A stretch of 64,000 nt of DNA from Bacillota bacterium (lineage in GTDB: Bacteria > Bacillota > Clostridia > Christensenellales > Aristaeellaceae): NCBI GenBank assembly GCA_023398575.1, contig JAEWSC010000026.1, forward strand, positions 1 through 64,000, given 5' to 3'. Shown here piece after piece: positions 16,650 through 26,195 of the stretch (position 1 is the stretch's first letter; the number at the start of each line of letters is the position of its first letter). Below the pieces are notes generated by a model, which did no database searches, was not told the origin of the DNA, and saw only the letters and a list, made by a program, of their open reading frames with translations. Position numbers and translations under genes: made by a program.

Positions 16650-17406
16650 AAAGCGTACATTATTTGGCTGGACCTTCTTTCTGGTTATGCTGCTGGCACT
16701 GTTCGCTATCATGTTTATGCAGACAGCAAAGGCGGATTCCACAGGTCTTTCCATTCAATTGGAAGGATTGGATTCGGGAGAAGGCGCAGACGTACTGGAA
16801 ATACTGGCTACGCTCACCATTATCGCACTCATTCCCTCTATCCTCATGATGACTACATGCTTTACCAGAATTATCATTGTATTGTCCTGCGTGCGCAACG
16901 CTATCGGTCTTCAGCAGTCTCCGCCCAATCAGGTATTGCTCGGCATTGCTTTGTTTCTGTCGATGTTTATTATGTCTCCTGTGATTGGTGAGGTGAACGA
17001 AAAGGCATACCAGCCATATCAGCAGGGACAGATCACGCAGATGCAGGCGGCCGAGCGTGCTATGGAACCAATGCGTGGTTTTATGCTGCGCAATACAAGT
17101 GCCGAAGATTTGAATCTTTTTCTGGACCTGGGTCACTTTAGTAGACCTGAGAGTACTGACCAGATCGCAACCACTGTGCTAATACCCGCTTTTATTACCA
17201 GCGAGCTGAAACGCGCTTTCATCATGGGATTCATGGTCTATCTCCCATTTCTGGTAATTGATATGGTGGTAGCCAGTACGCTGATGAGCCTGGGCATGGT
17301 GATGCTGCCTCCAGTATTGATTTCGCTTCCATTTAAATTGGTGCTTTTTGTGCTGGTAGACGGATGGGGAATGACTTTGAAGGCATTGGTGATGGGGTTC
17401 CATTAA
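16642..17406 (+). CDS. fliP: Flagellar export gate protein FliP
   Basis: A 254-residue protein using the ATG at 16642, which overlaps the fliO stop and follows AGGATGG; the frame stays open further upstream inside fliO. It has a cleavable N-terminal signal segment (TLFGWTFFLVMLLALFAIMFMQTAKA) and four further membrane helices. FliP signatures are MMTTCFTRIIIVLSCVRNAIGLQQSPPNQVLLGIALFLSMF-type motifs and the C-terminal PFKLVLFVLVDGWGM. Five FliP with FliQ and FliR form the export pore. Confidence 0.96.
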   Translation: MTKKRTLFGWTFFLVMLLALFAIMFMQTAKADSTGLSIQLEGLDSGEGADVLEILATLTIIALIPSILMMTTCFTRIIIVLSCVRNAIGLQQSPPNQVLLGIALFLSMFIMSPVIGEVNEKAYQPYQQGQITQMQAAERAMEPMRGFMLRNTSAEDLNLFLDLGHFSRPESTDQIATTVLIPAFITSELKRAFIMGFMVYLPFLVIDMVVASTLMSLGMVMLPPVLISLPFKLVLFVLVDGWGMTLKALVMGFH

Positions 17407-17427
17407 TAGGCCGGAAGGAGGGGGAGC

Positions 17428-17694
17428 ATGTCCCAGGGGGATATTGTATCAGTCTTAAAGGATGCCCTGGTGACAGCCCTGACCATGGCAGCGCCGTTTT
17501 TGGCAGTAAGTGTCGGGATCGGCATTCTGGTCTCGGTGATTCAGGCAGCAACACAAATCCATGAGCAGAATATTGGTTTTGTATTTAAAATACTGGCGAT
17601 TGGCATTGCGCTAATGGTGTTAAGTTCCTGGCTGATTGCGAAAATCACTGCGTTTACTACACAGATTTTTACCAGTATTGGGAATCTAACATAG
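17428..17694 (+). CDS. fliQ: Flagellar export gate protein FliQ
   Basis: An 88-residue, two-helix membrane protein of exact FliQ length, starting MSQGDIVSVLKDALVT and containing the conserved AATQIHEQNIGFVFK loop between the helices. It packs around FliP-FliR in the export gate. AAGGAGGGGG precedes the ATG, and fliR follows after 21 bases. Confidence 0.96.
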   Translation: MSQGDIVSVLKDALVTALTMAAPFLAVSVGIGILVSVIQAATQIHEQNIGFVFKILAIGIALMVLSSWLIAKITAFTTQIFTSIGNLT

Positions 17695-17715
17695 TGCGTT
17701 ATTGGAGGGCAAGGA

Positions 17716-18495
17716 ATGCTCACGATCGAGTTTAGCAACTTCATGCTCTTTTTGCTGGTGTTCGCCCGCATATCCAGCGCACTATTGTTTCATCCGTTTT
17801 TCGGCCGGAGGAACGTGCCTGCTATTGCGAAAATCGGACTTGCGCTTCTTACAGCGGTCCTTTTAACGCCGGTGCTCAGGGTCCCACAGCCGGTTTTTAC
17901 AACCACCATTTCCTTGCTGCTGGCATTCCTTAAGGAAATGATGGTCGGATACACAATGGGACTTTTGATGCATCTGTTTATGACCTGGGTACTGATGACA
18001 GGGGAAGTGGTGGATATGGAACTAGGCCTTAGCATGGGCAGGGCTTTTGATCCTCAGTCCAATATGTCCATGTCAGCGTCGGGAATGGTCTTCAACCTGA
18101 TGATTACGTTGATCTTTTTCACTTCCAACGGTCATTTGACGCTGATTCGCATACTGGCCTCATCCTGCCAGCTATTTCCGCCGGGGACGGCCTTTTTCAA
18201 CCACCAGGCGGGCAGTTATCTTGCGCTGATGCTTGGTGATATGCTGCTGCTGATGTTGAAATTGGCTATGCCGGTGCTGGCCATAGAGCTTCTAACGGAA
18301 GCCGGCATGGGCGTGCTGATGCGCATCGTGCCGCAGGTGAACGTGTTTGTGGCCGGCTTGCAGGTGAAAATTGTTGTCGGTCTTGCAATTACTATCCTCG
18401 CGCTGCCTGCCGCATCTAAGCTGATGGATACCACACTTACACATATGTATACAAAGATTCAGGACACTACAGCAATTTTGTTATCTGGGTCATAA
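17716..18495 (+). CDS. fliR: Flagellar export gate protein FliR
   Basis: A 259-residue membrane protein with about six hydrophobic helices. FliR features include FARISSALLFHPFFGRRNVPAIAKIGLALLT near the N-terminus, the GEVVDMELGLSMGRAFDPQSN loop and the C-terminal RIVPQVNVFVAGLQVKI. It closes the FliPQR pore and contacts FlhB. Standard order and length. Confidence 0.95.
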   Translation: MLTIEFSNFMLFLLVFARISSALLFHPFFGRRNVPAIAKIGLALLTAVLLTPVLRVPQPVFTTTISLLLAFLKEMMVGYTMGLLMHLFMTWVLMTGEVVDMELGLSMGRAFDPQSNMSMSASGMVFNLMITLIFFTSNGHLTLIRILASSCQLFPPGTAFFNHQAGSYLALMLGDMLLLMLKLAMPVLAIELLTEAGMGVLMRIVPQVNVFVAGLQVKIVVGLAITILALPAASKLMDTTLTHMYTKIQDTTAILLSGS

Positions 18496-18525
18496 GTAGC
18501 ATGCTAACGAGAGGGGGGAAAGCAG

Positions 18526-19593
18526 ATGGCAGTCGATAGCAGCCGTACGGAGCGTGCGACACCGCGAAGGCGGCAAGAGGAGCAGAAAAAAGGCAATATT
18601 TTTATGAGTAAGGATGCCATCAGTGCTCTTTCTCTGCTTTCGCTGGTGATGCTGTTTCGGATGGCCGGACAACCGCTGATTGACGGAATGAAGAACATGC
18701 TATTGGATGGGTACGCATCCTTGGCTTCCGTTGATCGAATCACCGCAGTAGAAGCATCTACGTTGATGAGCAAGTACGGAATGACCGCTATGGCGCTTAT
18801 TCTGCCGGTGAGCGCCGCTGCCATGCTGACAGGTGTTCTCTTTGGTGGTATACAGACGAAATTTCGTTTTACAGCAAGCCTGCTCAAGCCCAAATTGTCA
18901 CGGATCAATCCCATATCCGGAATCAAGCATATGTTCTCAGCCAAGTCACTGGTAGAACTAGCAAAATCTATATTGAAGATTGCCGTAATCGGTGCGGTGC
19001 TGTATAATGAGATTTTAAGCCGTATACTGCAAGTTCGTACCATGCCGCTTGGAGATTTGGTCAGCGGGGTCCGCTGGACAGGGGAAGCGATTTTCTCAAT
19101 TTCTACCAAGATTTTGATGTTCATGGTAATGTTCTCTGCGGCCGATTACTTCTATCAATGGTGGGAATACGAACGGAATCTTCGCATGACCAAGCAGGAA
19201 GTGCGGGATGAGCAAAAGCGCATCGATGGCAATCCGCAGATCAAAGGCCGTATCCGCGAAGTGCAGCGCAAGATGGCCATGATGCGTATGATGCAGCAGG
19301 TGCCAAAGGCGGATGTCGTTATCAGAAACCCCACTCACTATGCTGTTGCGCTTAAATATGATTCCAAGAAGAACAAAGCGCCCGTCGTTGTCGCCAAGGG
19401 GGCAGATCAGATCGCGCTGGCTATTGTGCGGGTTGCAAAGGAGAACAACGTATATATTACAGAAAACAGACCACTGGCGCGTGGATTGTATGAGGCTGTA
19501 GAAATCGGAATGCAGATCCCTGCCGAGTTTTACAAGCCTGTGGCAGACATTATCGCGTTTATTTATAAGCTCAAGAAGAGGGCTGCCGGATGA
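18526..19593 (+). CDS. flhB: Flagellar export switch protein FlhB
   Basis: A 355-residue membrane protein with four helices and a cytoplasmic domain. The autocleavage motif NPTH (VVIRNPTHYAVAL, about residues 267-270) is intact, so the substrate-specificity switch should work with FliK. The N-terminus RTERATPRRRQEEQKKGN is typical. It overlaps the flhA start by four bases. Confidence 0.96.
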   Translation: MAVDSSRTERATPRRRQEEQKKGNIFMSKDAISALSLLSLVMLFRMAGQPLIDGMKNMLLDGYASLASVDRITAVEASTLMSKYGMTAMALILPVSAAAMLTGVLFGGIQTKFRFTASLLKPKLSRINPISGIKHMFSAKSLVELAKSILKIAVIGAVLYNEILSRILQVRTMPLGDLVSGVRWTGEAIFSISTKILMFMVMFSAADYFYQWWEYERNLRMTKQEVRDEQKRIDGNPQIKGRIREVQRKMAMMRMMQQVPKADVVIRNPTHYAVALKYDSKKNKAPVVVAKGADQIALAIVRVAKENNVYITENRPLARGLYEAVEIGMQIPAEFYKPVADIIAFIYKLKKRAAG

Positions 19594-21626
19594 AGAAGCT
19601 GTTTGACAATGTATTGACCTTATTTATAATAGGTATGATTTTTTTGATGATCATTCCGCTTGGCACGGGTGTGCTGGACGTGATGCTGATCATCAATATC
19701 GGTCTGTCACTGACCATATTGCTCATATCCATGTACATTAAGGAAGCGCTGGAGTTTTCAGTGTTTCCCTCTGTGCTTTTGGTTACGACGCTTCTTCGTG
19801 TATCACTGAATGTTTCCTCCACACGTTTGATTCTTGGCAACGGCGGAAACGCGGGCAAGGTCATTCACACCTTCGGCCAATACGTCATCGGGGGTAACCC
19901 GGTGGTCGGCTTCATCATTTTCTTAATCATCGTTGTGGTTCAATTTATTGTTATTACCAAAGGCGCCGAGCGCGTTGCGGAAGTTGCTGCGCGCTTTACG
20001 CTCGATGCCATGCCGGGCAAGCAGATGGCCATCGACGCAGACTTGAACGCAGGTCTGATCAATGACGAGATGGCCAAGAATAGGCGTCAAAAGATACAAC
20101 GTGAAGCAGATTTTTATGGGTCTATGGACGGTGCTTCCAAGTTTATCAAGGGTGACGCTATCGTTTCTATTATTGTACTGTTCATCAACAGTATCGGCGG
20201 CATCATTATCGGTATGGTGCAGGGCGGCGGTAGCTTTACAGATGTTCTGAATATTTACATTACCGCTACAGTAGGCGATGGCCTTGTATCGCAGATACCC
20301 GCACTGTTAATCTCTACCGCCACCGGTATGGTGGTGACCCGCGCGGCCTCTGTTAACAGCCTCAGCGAAGACCTTAAAACACAGATAATATCCTATCCAA
20401 TTGTATTGATGATCACCGGCGGCGTACTGATGGCAATGTCTATTCTGCCAGGCTTTCCTGTATTAATTTTGCTGACGGTGGGCGGATCGCTGATCCTGTT
20501 GGCATCCCGGCTGCAAAAAAAGAAGGACAAGGCAGAGCCGCTGCCTGAGGCGGAACTGCCCGTAAATGAAACAGAATTCTACAAAAACACCGATAACATT
20601 TATACGCTGCTCTCGGTGGACCCCGTTGAGGTGGAGGTAGGATATAGCCTCATCCCGTTGGTGGACGAAAGCCGCGGTGGTAACTTTATCAATCGTGTGG
20701 TTATGCTGCGCCGGCAGTTTGCGGAAGAAATGGGCATGGTGGTGCCGGCTGTAACGCTTCGGGATAATTCAATGCTGGGTATTAATGAGTATGTGATCAA
20801 GATAAAGGGTGAGGAAGTAGCCCGGGGTGAGGTGCTGCCTGACCATTATCTGGCAATGAACGCCATTAGCGGCATGCAGGATATAGAAGGCATTGATACG
20901 CTGGAACCGGCTTTCAAGCTGCCCGCCAAATGGATCACCGCGGATAACAGGGAGTTAGCCCAAATGAGCGGCTTTACCATTATTGATCCTTTGTCTGTTA
21001 TTATTACGCACTTGTCGGAGATCATCAAAAGGCATGCGCATGAGCTGTTTGGCCGCAAAGATCTGGTCCATCTGCTGGACAATCTTCGCAAGACCCACAA
21101 AGAGCTGGTGGATGATATTGTTCCTGGTGTGGTGCCGCATGTGGAATTGCAAAAGGTGCTGTGCAATCTATTGTCTGAGCAGATTCCCATTCGTGACCTG
21201 CCTACCATACTGGAAACCCTAAGCGAGCACTTGCCTGGCGTGAAGGACGCAGACCTTTTGACCGAATATGTTCGTCAAGCGCTGAAGAGGACCATTACCC
21301 GCAAATATGCGCAGGATGGAAATTTGAGGGTGATTACATTGAATCCTGAGATCGAGAACATGATTATGAGCGGTGTGCGCAAGGCGGGCAACAACTCTTA
21401 TGTGTCGCTGGAACCTAACGTTCTGCAGAATATTGTGAATTCGCATATGAAGGAAGAAAAGCGGCTTAAGGATCATCTGGGAGACGTGGTAGTGCTGACA
21501 TCACCCGTGGTGCGCTGCTATTACAAACGGCTGATGGATCAATTCTCTTCGGAAGCAGTGGTCCTATCCTTCAGCGAGATTAACCAGGATGTAAATATCC
21601 AGGCACTGGGTACCATTTCAATTTAA
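19590..21626 (+). CDS. flhA: Flagellar export protein FlhA
   Basis: A 678-residue protein of normal FlhA length: an N-terminal membrane half with about eight helices, the FHIPEP-family loop RVAEVAARFTLDAMPGKQMAIDADLNAG, and a C-terminal cytoplasmic domain forming the nonameric docking ring for export chaperones. ATG overlaps flhB. In most Firmicutes flhF and flhG follow; here the sigma factor fliA comes next, after 37 bases. Confidence 0.97.
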   Translation: MKKLFDNVLTLFIIGMIFLMIIPLGTGVLDVMLIINIGLSLTILLISMYIKEALEFSVFPSVLLVTTLLRVSLNVSSTRLILGNGGNAGKVIHTFGQYVIGGNPVVGFIIFLIIVVVQFIVITKGAERVAEVAARFTLDAMPGKQMAIDADLNAGLINDEMAKNRRQKIQREADFYGSMDGASKFIKGDAIVSIIVLFINSIGGIIIGMVQGGGSFTDVLNIYITATVGDGLVSQIPALLISTATGMVVTRAASVNSLSEDLKTQIISYPIVLMITGGVLMAMSILPGFPVLILLTVGGSLILLASRLQKKKDKAEPLPEAELPVNETEFYKNTDNIYTLLSVDPVEVEVGYSLIPLVDESRGGNFINRVVMLRRQFAEEMGMVVPAVTLRDNSMLGINEYVIKIKGEEVARGEVLPDHYLAMNAISGMQDIEGIDTLEPAFKLPAKWITADNRELAQMSGFTIIDPLSVIITHLSEIIKRHAHELFGRKDLVHLLDNLRKTHKELVDDIVPGVVPHVELQKVLCNLLSEQIPIRDLPTILETLSEHLPGVKDADLLTEYVRQALKRTITRKYAQDGNLRVITLNPEIENMIMSGVRKAGNNSYVSLEPNVLQNIVNSHMKEEKRLKDHLGDVVVLTSPVVRCYYKRLMDQFSSEAVVLSFSEINQDVNIQALGTISI

Positions 21627-21663
21627 CAGGCAGATGCTATAGCACAAGGCAGGTGGGAAAAGC

Positions 21664-22437
21664 GTGAATTACTACAAGGACCAATCAAAGAAAATTGATG
21701 AGGCAACCTGGCAGCGGTATGAAAAAACCAGGGATGTCGGCCTGCGTAATGAAATACTGATGTCCTATCTGTATATTGTGACGTGCAGCCTCAAGCGTTC
21801 CCAGATGCTGTCCATCAATAGAGATGACATGGAGGATTTGGCAAACCACGGCGTATTGGAGTTGATTAATTGTATCGACCGGTACGATTACAAACGTGGT
21901 GTGCAGTTTGACTCCTTCGCCTCTATTCGTGTCCGCGGCGCGATCATTGATTTCATGCGAAAGAAGGAATGGATTCCCCGGGACATCAATCAGAAAATCA
22001 GGCTTGTAAATAAAACCAGTCAGCAGATGCAGAGCGAACTGGGACGAATGCCAGAAGAGATCGAAATTGCCCAGCGGCTGGAAATGACAGAAGCAGAGCT
22101 TGCAAAGCTGCGTGTGGATGAAATGAGCTATCACGTTCTGGCATTGGAGGAGACATTGCCACACGGCAACATTTCCATCATGGATGCCATTGTGGATTCG
22201 GCATCACGCTCGCCTGAAAACCGGCTGATCGACAAAGATTTTAAGCAGCAGTTAGCGGGATACATTGATACGCTGGATAGTAAGGAAAGAACAGTCATTT
22301 CTTTATACTATTACGAAGAATTGAAGCTGCGGGAAATTGCATTTGTACTGGGCCTGACTGTGCCCAGAGTGTCCCAAATCCACTCAAAGGCGTTGTCTAA
22401 ACTAAAGCAGCGTATTACAGATTATATAAATGAATAA
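21664..22437 (+). CDS. fliA: Flagellar sigma factor FliA (sigma-28/SigD)
   Basis: A 257-residue sigma factor starting at GTG 21664 with AGGTGGGAAA upstream. Regions 2 (LANHGVLELINCIDRYDYKRGVQFDSFA), 3 and 4 (VISLYYYEELKLREIAFVLGLTVPRVSQIHSKALSKLKQ) are complete. It directs RNA polymerase to late flagellar promoters of the form TAAA-N15-GCCGATAT; two good candidates lie in this window before flagellin 1 and fliD. FlgM, encoded 1.5 kb downstream, should be its anti-sigma factor. Confidence 0.95.
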   Translation: MNYYKDQSKKIDEATWQRYEKTRDVGLRNEILMSYLYIVTCSLKRSQMLSINRDDMEDLANHGVLELINCIDRYDYKRGVQFDSFASIRVRGAIIDFMRKKEWIPRDINQKIRLVNKTSQQMQSELGRMPEEIEIAQRLEMTEAELAKLRVDEMSYHVLALEETLPHGNISIMDAIVDSASRSPENRLIDKDFKQQLAGYIDTLDSKERTVISLYYYEELKLREIAFVLGLTVPRVSQIHSKALSKLKQRITDYINE

Positions 22438-22451
22438 GGGGAGGCAGCAGG

Positions 22452-23186
22452 ATGAATACAGCAGTTTATGCCGCAACCACAGGTATGCTCAATCGCGCCA
22501 GGTCCTTGGATGTGACCGCCAATAATTTGGCCAATGCCGGCGTTGCAGGTTTCAAGCGCGATGAGCTTTTGACCTCCACCTTTGATGAACAGATCATGCT
22601 TCGCATAGAAGGGCAAGCAACAGAAATTGGCGGTATGAACCATGGTGCCATCGGAGATAGCATTTACTCGGATGTCAGCCAGGGCTCCTTGGAGGCTACC
22701 GGCCGTGCGCTTGATATTGCCATCGCCGGCGAGGGCTTCTTTGTGGTGGAAGATCAAAACGGTGTACAAGGGATGACGCGCAATGGCAGCTTTGTCTTGA
22801 GGGAAGACGGCTACCTGATGACCTCTTCAGGCTCTTATGTGTACGGACAAAATGGAAGGCTGCAGATAGATGATGGTGACATTGCCGTGAACAAGGCCGG
22901 CGAAATAACGGTCAACGGGCAGAACGCGGGCACACTGCTGATTGTTGTACCCCAGGACTTGCAGACGCTTGTCAAACAGGAGAACGGTACATTTGAAAGG
23001 CCGGCCGGTAACGGTGCTTTTGAGGGCAGCATAATGCAAGGGAATCTGGAACGTGCCAATGTGGATATGGTAGAGGAAATGTCGGATATGATTGCCGCCT
23101 CCCGCGCTTTTCAAACCTGCGGCCAGGTGCTGAGAATATTGGATTCGGTAAATCAAAAGACAGTTACAGAGATCGGGCGGTATTAA
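22452..23186 (+). CDS. flgF: Flagellar rod protein, FlgF/FlgG (FlhO) family
   Basis: A 244-residue rod protein: N-terminal signature RSLDVTANNLANAGVAGFKRDEL, central GEGFFVVED and C-terminal LERANVDMVEEMSDMIAASRAFQTCGQVL. With the next gene it forms the FlhO/FlhP pair found after the sigma factor in Bacillus relatives. These proteins build the distal rod. Which of the two equals FlgF or FlgG is a naming matter. Confidence 0.88.
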   Translation: MNTAVYAATTGMLNRARSLDVTANNLANAGVAGFKRDELLTSTFDEQIMLRIEGQATEIGGMNHGAIGDSIYSDVSQGSLEATGRALDIAIAGEGFFVVEDQNGVQGMTRNGSFVLREDGYLMTSSGSYVYGQNGRLQIDDGDIAVNKAGEITVNGQNAGTLLIVVPQDLQTLVKQENGTFERPAGNGAFEGSIMQGNLERANVDMVEEMSDMIAASRAFQTCGQVLRILDSVNQKTVTEIGRY

Positions 23187-23225
23187 ATATAGGTTTTGAG
23201 ACTGGTTCATGAGGAGGGGTTTTGT

Positions 23226-23924
23226 ATGATCAACGGTTTCTATGCTGCCAAATCTGGCGCTAAGTCTTATCAGGCAAGGCTGGATGTAACGGCAAACAAT
23301 ATCGCAAACGTTAATACACAAGGATATAAAGCGCAGCAGATCAGCTTTACAGACCTGATATATACCAATGCCCAAGGAGCTGACTTTCTAGTGGGCAATG
23401 GCACCAGAGTTGCGGCTACAACGGTAAATGCCGAGCAGGGCGGGCTTGGGCAGGACGGACTTAGGAGTGTTGCTATTAAAGGCGAAGGCTTCTTTGCCTT
23501 GGATAACGGACAGAACGATCCCGTCTACACAAGAACAGGTGATTTTGCCCTTTCGGTGGAAAACAATGCAATTTACCTTACAACATCAGACGGAAGCTAT
23601 GTACTGGACCAAAACGAGCAGCATATACAGGTGACCGACGGTGATATTGGCGCAGCAGTTAATCGCGCGGCATTGTACACATTTCCCAATCCAGAGGAGC
23701 TGCAGGCGCTGGGTGACAACCACTACGCAGCTACGAACGCATCCGGTGCGGCGGCGGTGGACGATGAGTCGCAGATCGTTGGCAGCGCTTATGAACTGTC
23801 AAATGTAGATTTGACAAGTGAAATAACGCACATGATGCTGGCGCAGCGTGGAATGCAGCTCAGCATGCGCATGATACAAACAGCAGATGAACTAGAGCAG
23901 ACGGTAAATAATCTTAGGACATAA
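23226..23924 (+). CDS. flgG: Flagellar rod protein, FlgG (FlhP) family
   Basis: A 232-residue rod protein. ATG 23226 is preceded by GAGGAGGGG (23211-23219) at six bases, better than the upstream start at 23196. Signatures: RLDVTANNIANVNTQGYKAQQ, KGEGFFALD and a C-terminal SNVDLTSEITHMMLAQRGMQLSMRMIQTADELEQTV. It follows flgF closely and is the likely distal rod subunit. Confidence 0.9.
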   Translation: MINGFYAAKSGAKSYQARLDVTANNIANVNTQGYKAQQISFTDLIYTNAQGADFLVGNGTRVAATTVNAEQGGLGQDGLRSVAIKGEGFFALDNGQNDPVYTRTGDFALSVENNAIYLTTSDGSYVLDQNEQHIQVTDGDIGAAVNRAALYTFPNPEELQALGDNHYAATNASGAAAVDDESQIVGSAYELSNVDLTSEITHMMLAQRGMQLSMRMIQTADELEQTVNNLRT

Positions 23925-23939
23925 GTTTTTACATACCTC

Positions 23940-23966
23940 TTAATTCTATTGGCAAAATTTCGATAT
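23940..23966 (+). promoter_or_regulatory. Candidate sigma-28 promoter of flgM
   Basis: TTAA (23940-23943), 15 bases, then TTCGATAT (23959-23966); the sigma-28 consensus is TAAA-N15-GCCGATAT, so three of four and six of eight positions agree. Such a promoter before flgM is known in Bacillus. It starts just after the flgG gene. Confidence 0.4.
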
Positions 23967-23984
23967 ATAAAGTGGGTGATGAGC

Positions 23985-24290
23985 ATGAAGATTAACCGTG
24001 CACAGATAGATAAGCTTTACGGGGCTATGATGGCGCAGAATGCGTCTTCTTCCGTGAAGGATGGGAAACGGCCGGCAGAACTTGAAAAGGACAGCTTGGT
24101 TCTGTCCAGCGCCGCAAAAGGATACTCTGAGCTGGATGGTGTTGTAAACATGATCGTCAGCGAAGCGACAAAAGCAACCCCCGCGGAAAGGCTCATGCTT
24201 TTGAAGGAAGAGATTGCCCGCGGTAACTATCACGTATCGGCCGACCAAATCGCAGAGGCCATGATTTATGGCATCGGGTCCAAGGAGTAA
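23985..24290 (+). CDS. flgM: Anti-sigma-28 factor FlgM
   Basis: A 101-residue protein; the ATG at 23985 gives MKINRAQIDKLYGAMMAQ, a typical FlgM start. The C-terminal half (ERLMLLKEEIARGNYHVSADQIAEAMIYG) matches the sigma-28-binding region, including the G-x-Y-x-V-x3-x-I-A pattern. FlgM holds FliA until the hook is complete and is then exported or otherwise removed. It sits directly before flgN-flgK-flgL, the usual place. Confidence 0.88.
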   Translation: MKINRAQIDKLYGAMMAQNASSSVKDGKRPAELEKDSLVLSSAAKGYSELDGVVNMIVSEATKATPAERLMLLKEEIARGNYHVSADQIAEAMIYGIGSKE

Positions 24291-24297
24291 CGGACTG

Positions 24298-24729
24298 ATG
24301 TGCGACTTATCGGAACTGAAAGAGGTTCTCAGCACACAATGTATGGTTCACCAGAAGCTTTTGGCTCTGGAGGAATCAAAAACAAAGGTGCTGCTTGATG
24401 GCGATCCGGAAGCGCTTTTGCCGCTGATGAATGAGCAGCAGGCGCTTTTAATGCAAAGCCGAGAGATAGAAAAAAAACGGATGGCAATTTGCGCAGGTAC
24501 TCCCTATGCAACTCTCAAAGAATTGGTGCAGTCCAGTTCAGAGTGCAAATCGCAACTCGAGCCGATTTTTGCAAACCTTTCTGATGCCGTTATGACACTT
24601 AAAAAGAAATGCGCTCTGAACAATAGGCTACTGGAAACACGGCTTTCCACCATCCGCTTTTTATCCGGCCAGGCGGGATTAACTCCCGAGGCCAACACTT
24701 ATACGAAAAATGTGAACACAAAAGGATAA
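24298..24729 (+). CDS. flgN: Flagellar export chaperone FlgN
   Basis: A 143-residue helical protein of FlgN type (ELKEVLSTQCMVHQKLLALEESKTKVLLDGDPEALLPLMNEQQALL), where L-x2-E..K..ll-x-gd is the family pattern. FlgN escorts FlgK and FlgL, encoded next, to the export gate. The ATG at 24298 follows AAGGAG (24282-24287) by a long 10-base gap; an upstream ATG at 24268 inside flgM has no ribosome site. Confidence 0.85.
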   Translation: MCDLSELKEVLSTQCMVHQKLLALEESKTKVLLDGDPEALLPLMNEQQALLMQSREIEKKRMAICAGTPYATLKELVQSSSECKSQLEPIFANLSDAVMTLKKKCALNNRLLETRLSTIRFLSGQAGLTPEANTYTKNVNTKG

Positions 24730-24747
24730 TACTGGCAAGGGGAAGTT

Positions 24748-26172
24748 ATGAGAGCAACGTTTTATGCATTTGAAGCTGCAAAAAGTGGGTTGACGGCCGC
24801 GCAGGCGGGGTTGGATGTAACGGGAAACAATATTGCCAACCAATCTACGCCTGGCTATAGCAGGCAGATTGTTGACCAAGCCTCCACACAGCCAAGCAAT
24901 GCCAAATACCGTTTTGCACAGAACAACAGGCTTGAATATGGCATGGGTGTAGACATAAAAGGGATTACCCAAGCGCGGGATCAGTTCCTTGACCTGCGTT
25001 ATCGCAGTGCCAATGCAGAAAACGAAAGCCAGGCAAAAACCCTGTCCATTTTAAGGGATATGGAGAATACACTGGACGAAACGCAGACAGACGGCTTGAA
25101 TGTTATGGTTCAGGACATGTATGCACAACTGCAGACGCTTTCTCAGAATGCCGGCGAAATTGAATTCTCCAGTCTGTTCCGTTCCAGTGCTCAAAAAGTT
25201 ACACAGAGCTTAAACCAGTATGCTGCCCAACTTGCGCATATTAGCGATCAGGAAATGAACTCTATTGACATAGGCGTAAAAGAGGTCAACACACTGCTTG
25301 GAAAGGTTGAGACCGTAAACAGATCCATTCAGGCAGCGCTTTTGCAAGGTAACTCTATCAATGAATTGAATGATACGCGCAATCTATATCTGGATAAGCT
25401 ATCCTCTTATATGGATATAACAGTGACCGGTCATGATGATGGTACAATCAGTATCAAATCGGGTGGCCAGTTTTTGGTGGATGCACCAAATAATATTGTT
25501 GCAACCATTGCTATTACCGGTACGCCCGGCAGCTTGAGCTTGGAAGCCGATGGGACGGCGATGGCGTTGCAAAGCGGCTCTCTTCACGGTTCCATGCGGG
25601 TGCTAAATGGCTATGGCAGTTATGCAAGCGCCGGCCAAAGCAGCTTCAAGGGTATCCCATATTATCTGAACTCATTGGATAGCTTTACTAACAGCTTTGC
25701 CACCACATTCAATACGCTCAATGGATCGGGCAAACCCTTGTTCGCTGGAACAACCGCATCCACGATTGTCATATCAGACCAGTGGCTCGCAAACGCAAAC
25801 TTTGTCACGGCGACAAATGATCCCACCCCGGAAGCAGGTCAAAATGACAATCTCTTAAAGATGATCGAGGCAATGGATGCATCCAGGGCCATCTCTCCCT
25901 ACTTTACCGGCAATTTTGATTCGTTTACTGTATCGCTGATGTCTGATTTAGCTATCGACATCAGTTATACCAAAGACGTAGCTGAGTCAAGTGATACTGT
26001 CATGACGGCAGTATCCAATCAAAGAGAAGCGGTGATGGGTGTATCCATCAACGAAGAAACTGCGAATCTCATGAAATACCAGCGGGCTTTTGAGGCATCT
26101 TCCAGGGTTATTACGGCCATGGATGAAGCGTTGGATATACTCATCAACAGAATGGGTCTTGTAGGACGTTAA
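24748..26172 (+). CDS. flgK: Flagellar hook-associated protein FlgK (HAP1)
   Basis: A 474-residue junction protein starting MRATFYAFEAAKSGLTAAQ with the rod/hook signature GLDVTGNNIANQSTPGYSRQ and the C-terminal MGVSINEETANLMKYQRAFEASSRVITAMDEALDILINRMG. It connects hook to filament with FlgL. Length is normal for Firmicutes. AAGGGGAAGTT precedes the ATG. Confidence 0.96.
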   Translation: MRATFYAFEAAKSGLTAAQAGLDVTGNNIANQSTPGYSRQIVDQASTQPSNAKYRFAQNNRLEYGMGVDIKGITQARDQFLDLRYRSANAENESQAKTLSILRDMENTLDETQTDGLNVMVQDMYAQLQTLSQNAGEIEFSSLFRSSAQKVTQSLNQYAAQLAHISDQEMNSIDIGVKEVNTLLGKVETVNRSIQAALLQGNSINELNDTRNLYLDKLSSYMDITVTGHDDGTISIKSGGQFLVDAPNNIVATIAITGTPGSLSLEADGTAMALQSGSLHGSMRVLNGYGSYASAGQSSFKGIPYYLNSLDSFTNSFATTFNTLNGSGKPLFAGTTASTIVISDQWLANANFVTATNDPTPEAGQNDNLLKMIEAMDASRAISPYFTGNFDSFTVSLMSDLAIDISYTKDVAESSDTVMTAVSNQREAVMGVSINEETANLMKYQRAFEASSRVITAMDEALDILINRMGLVGR

Positions 26173-26195
26173 GCTCATAGGGAGGTGAAGAATAA

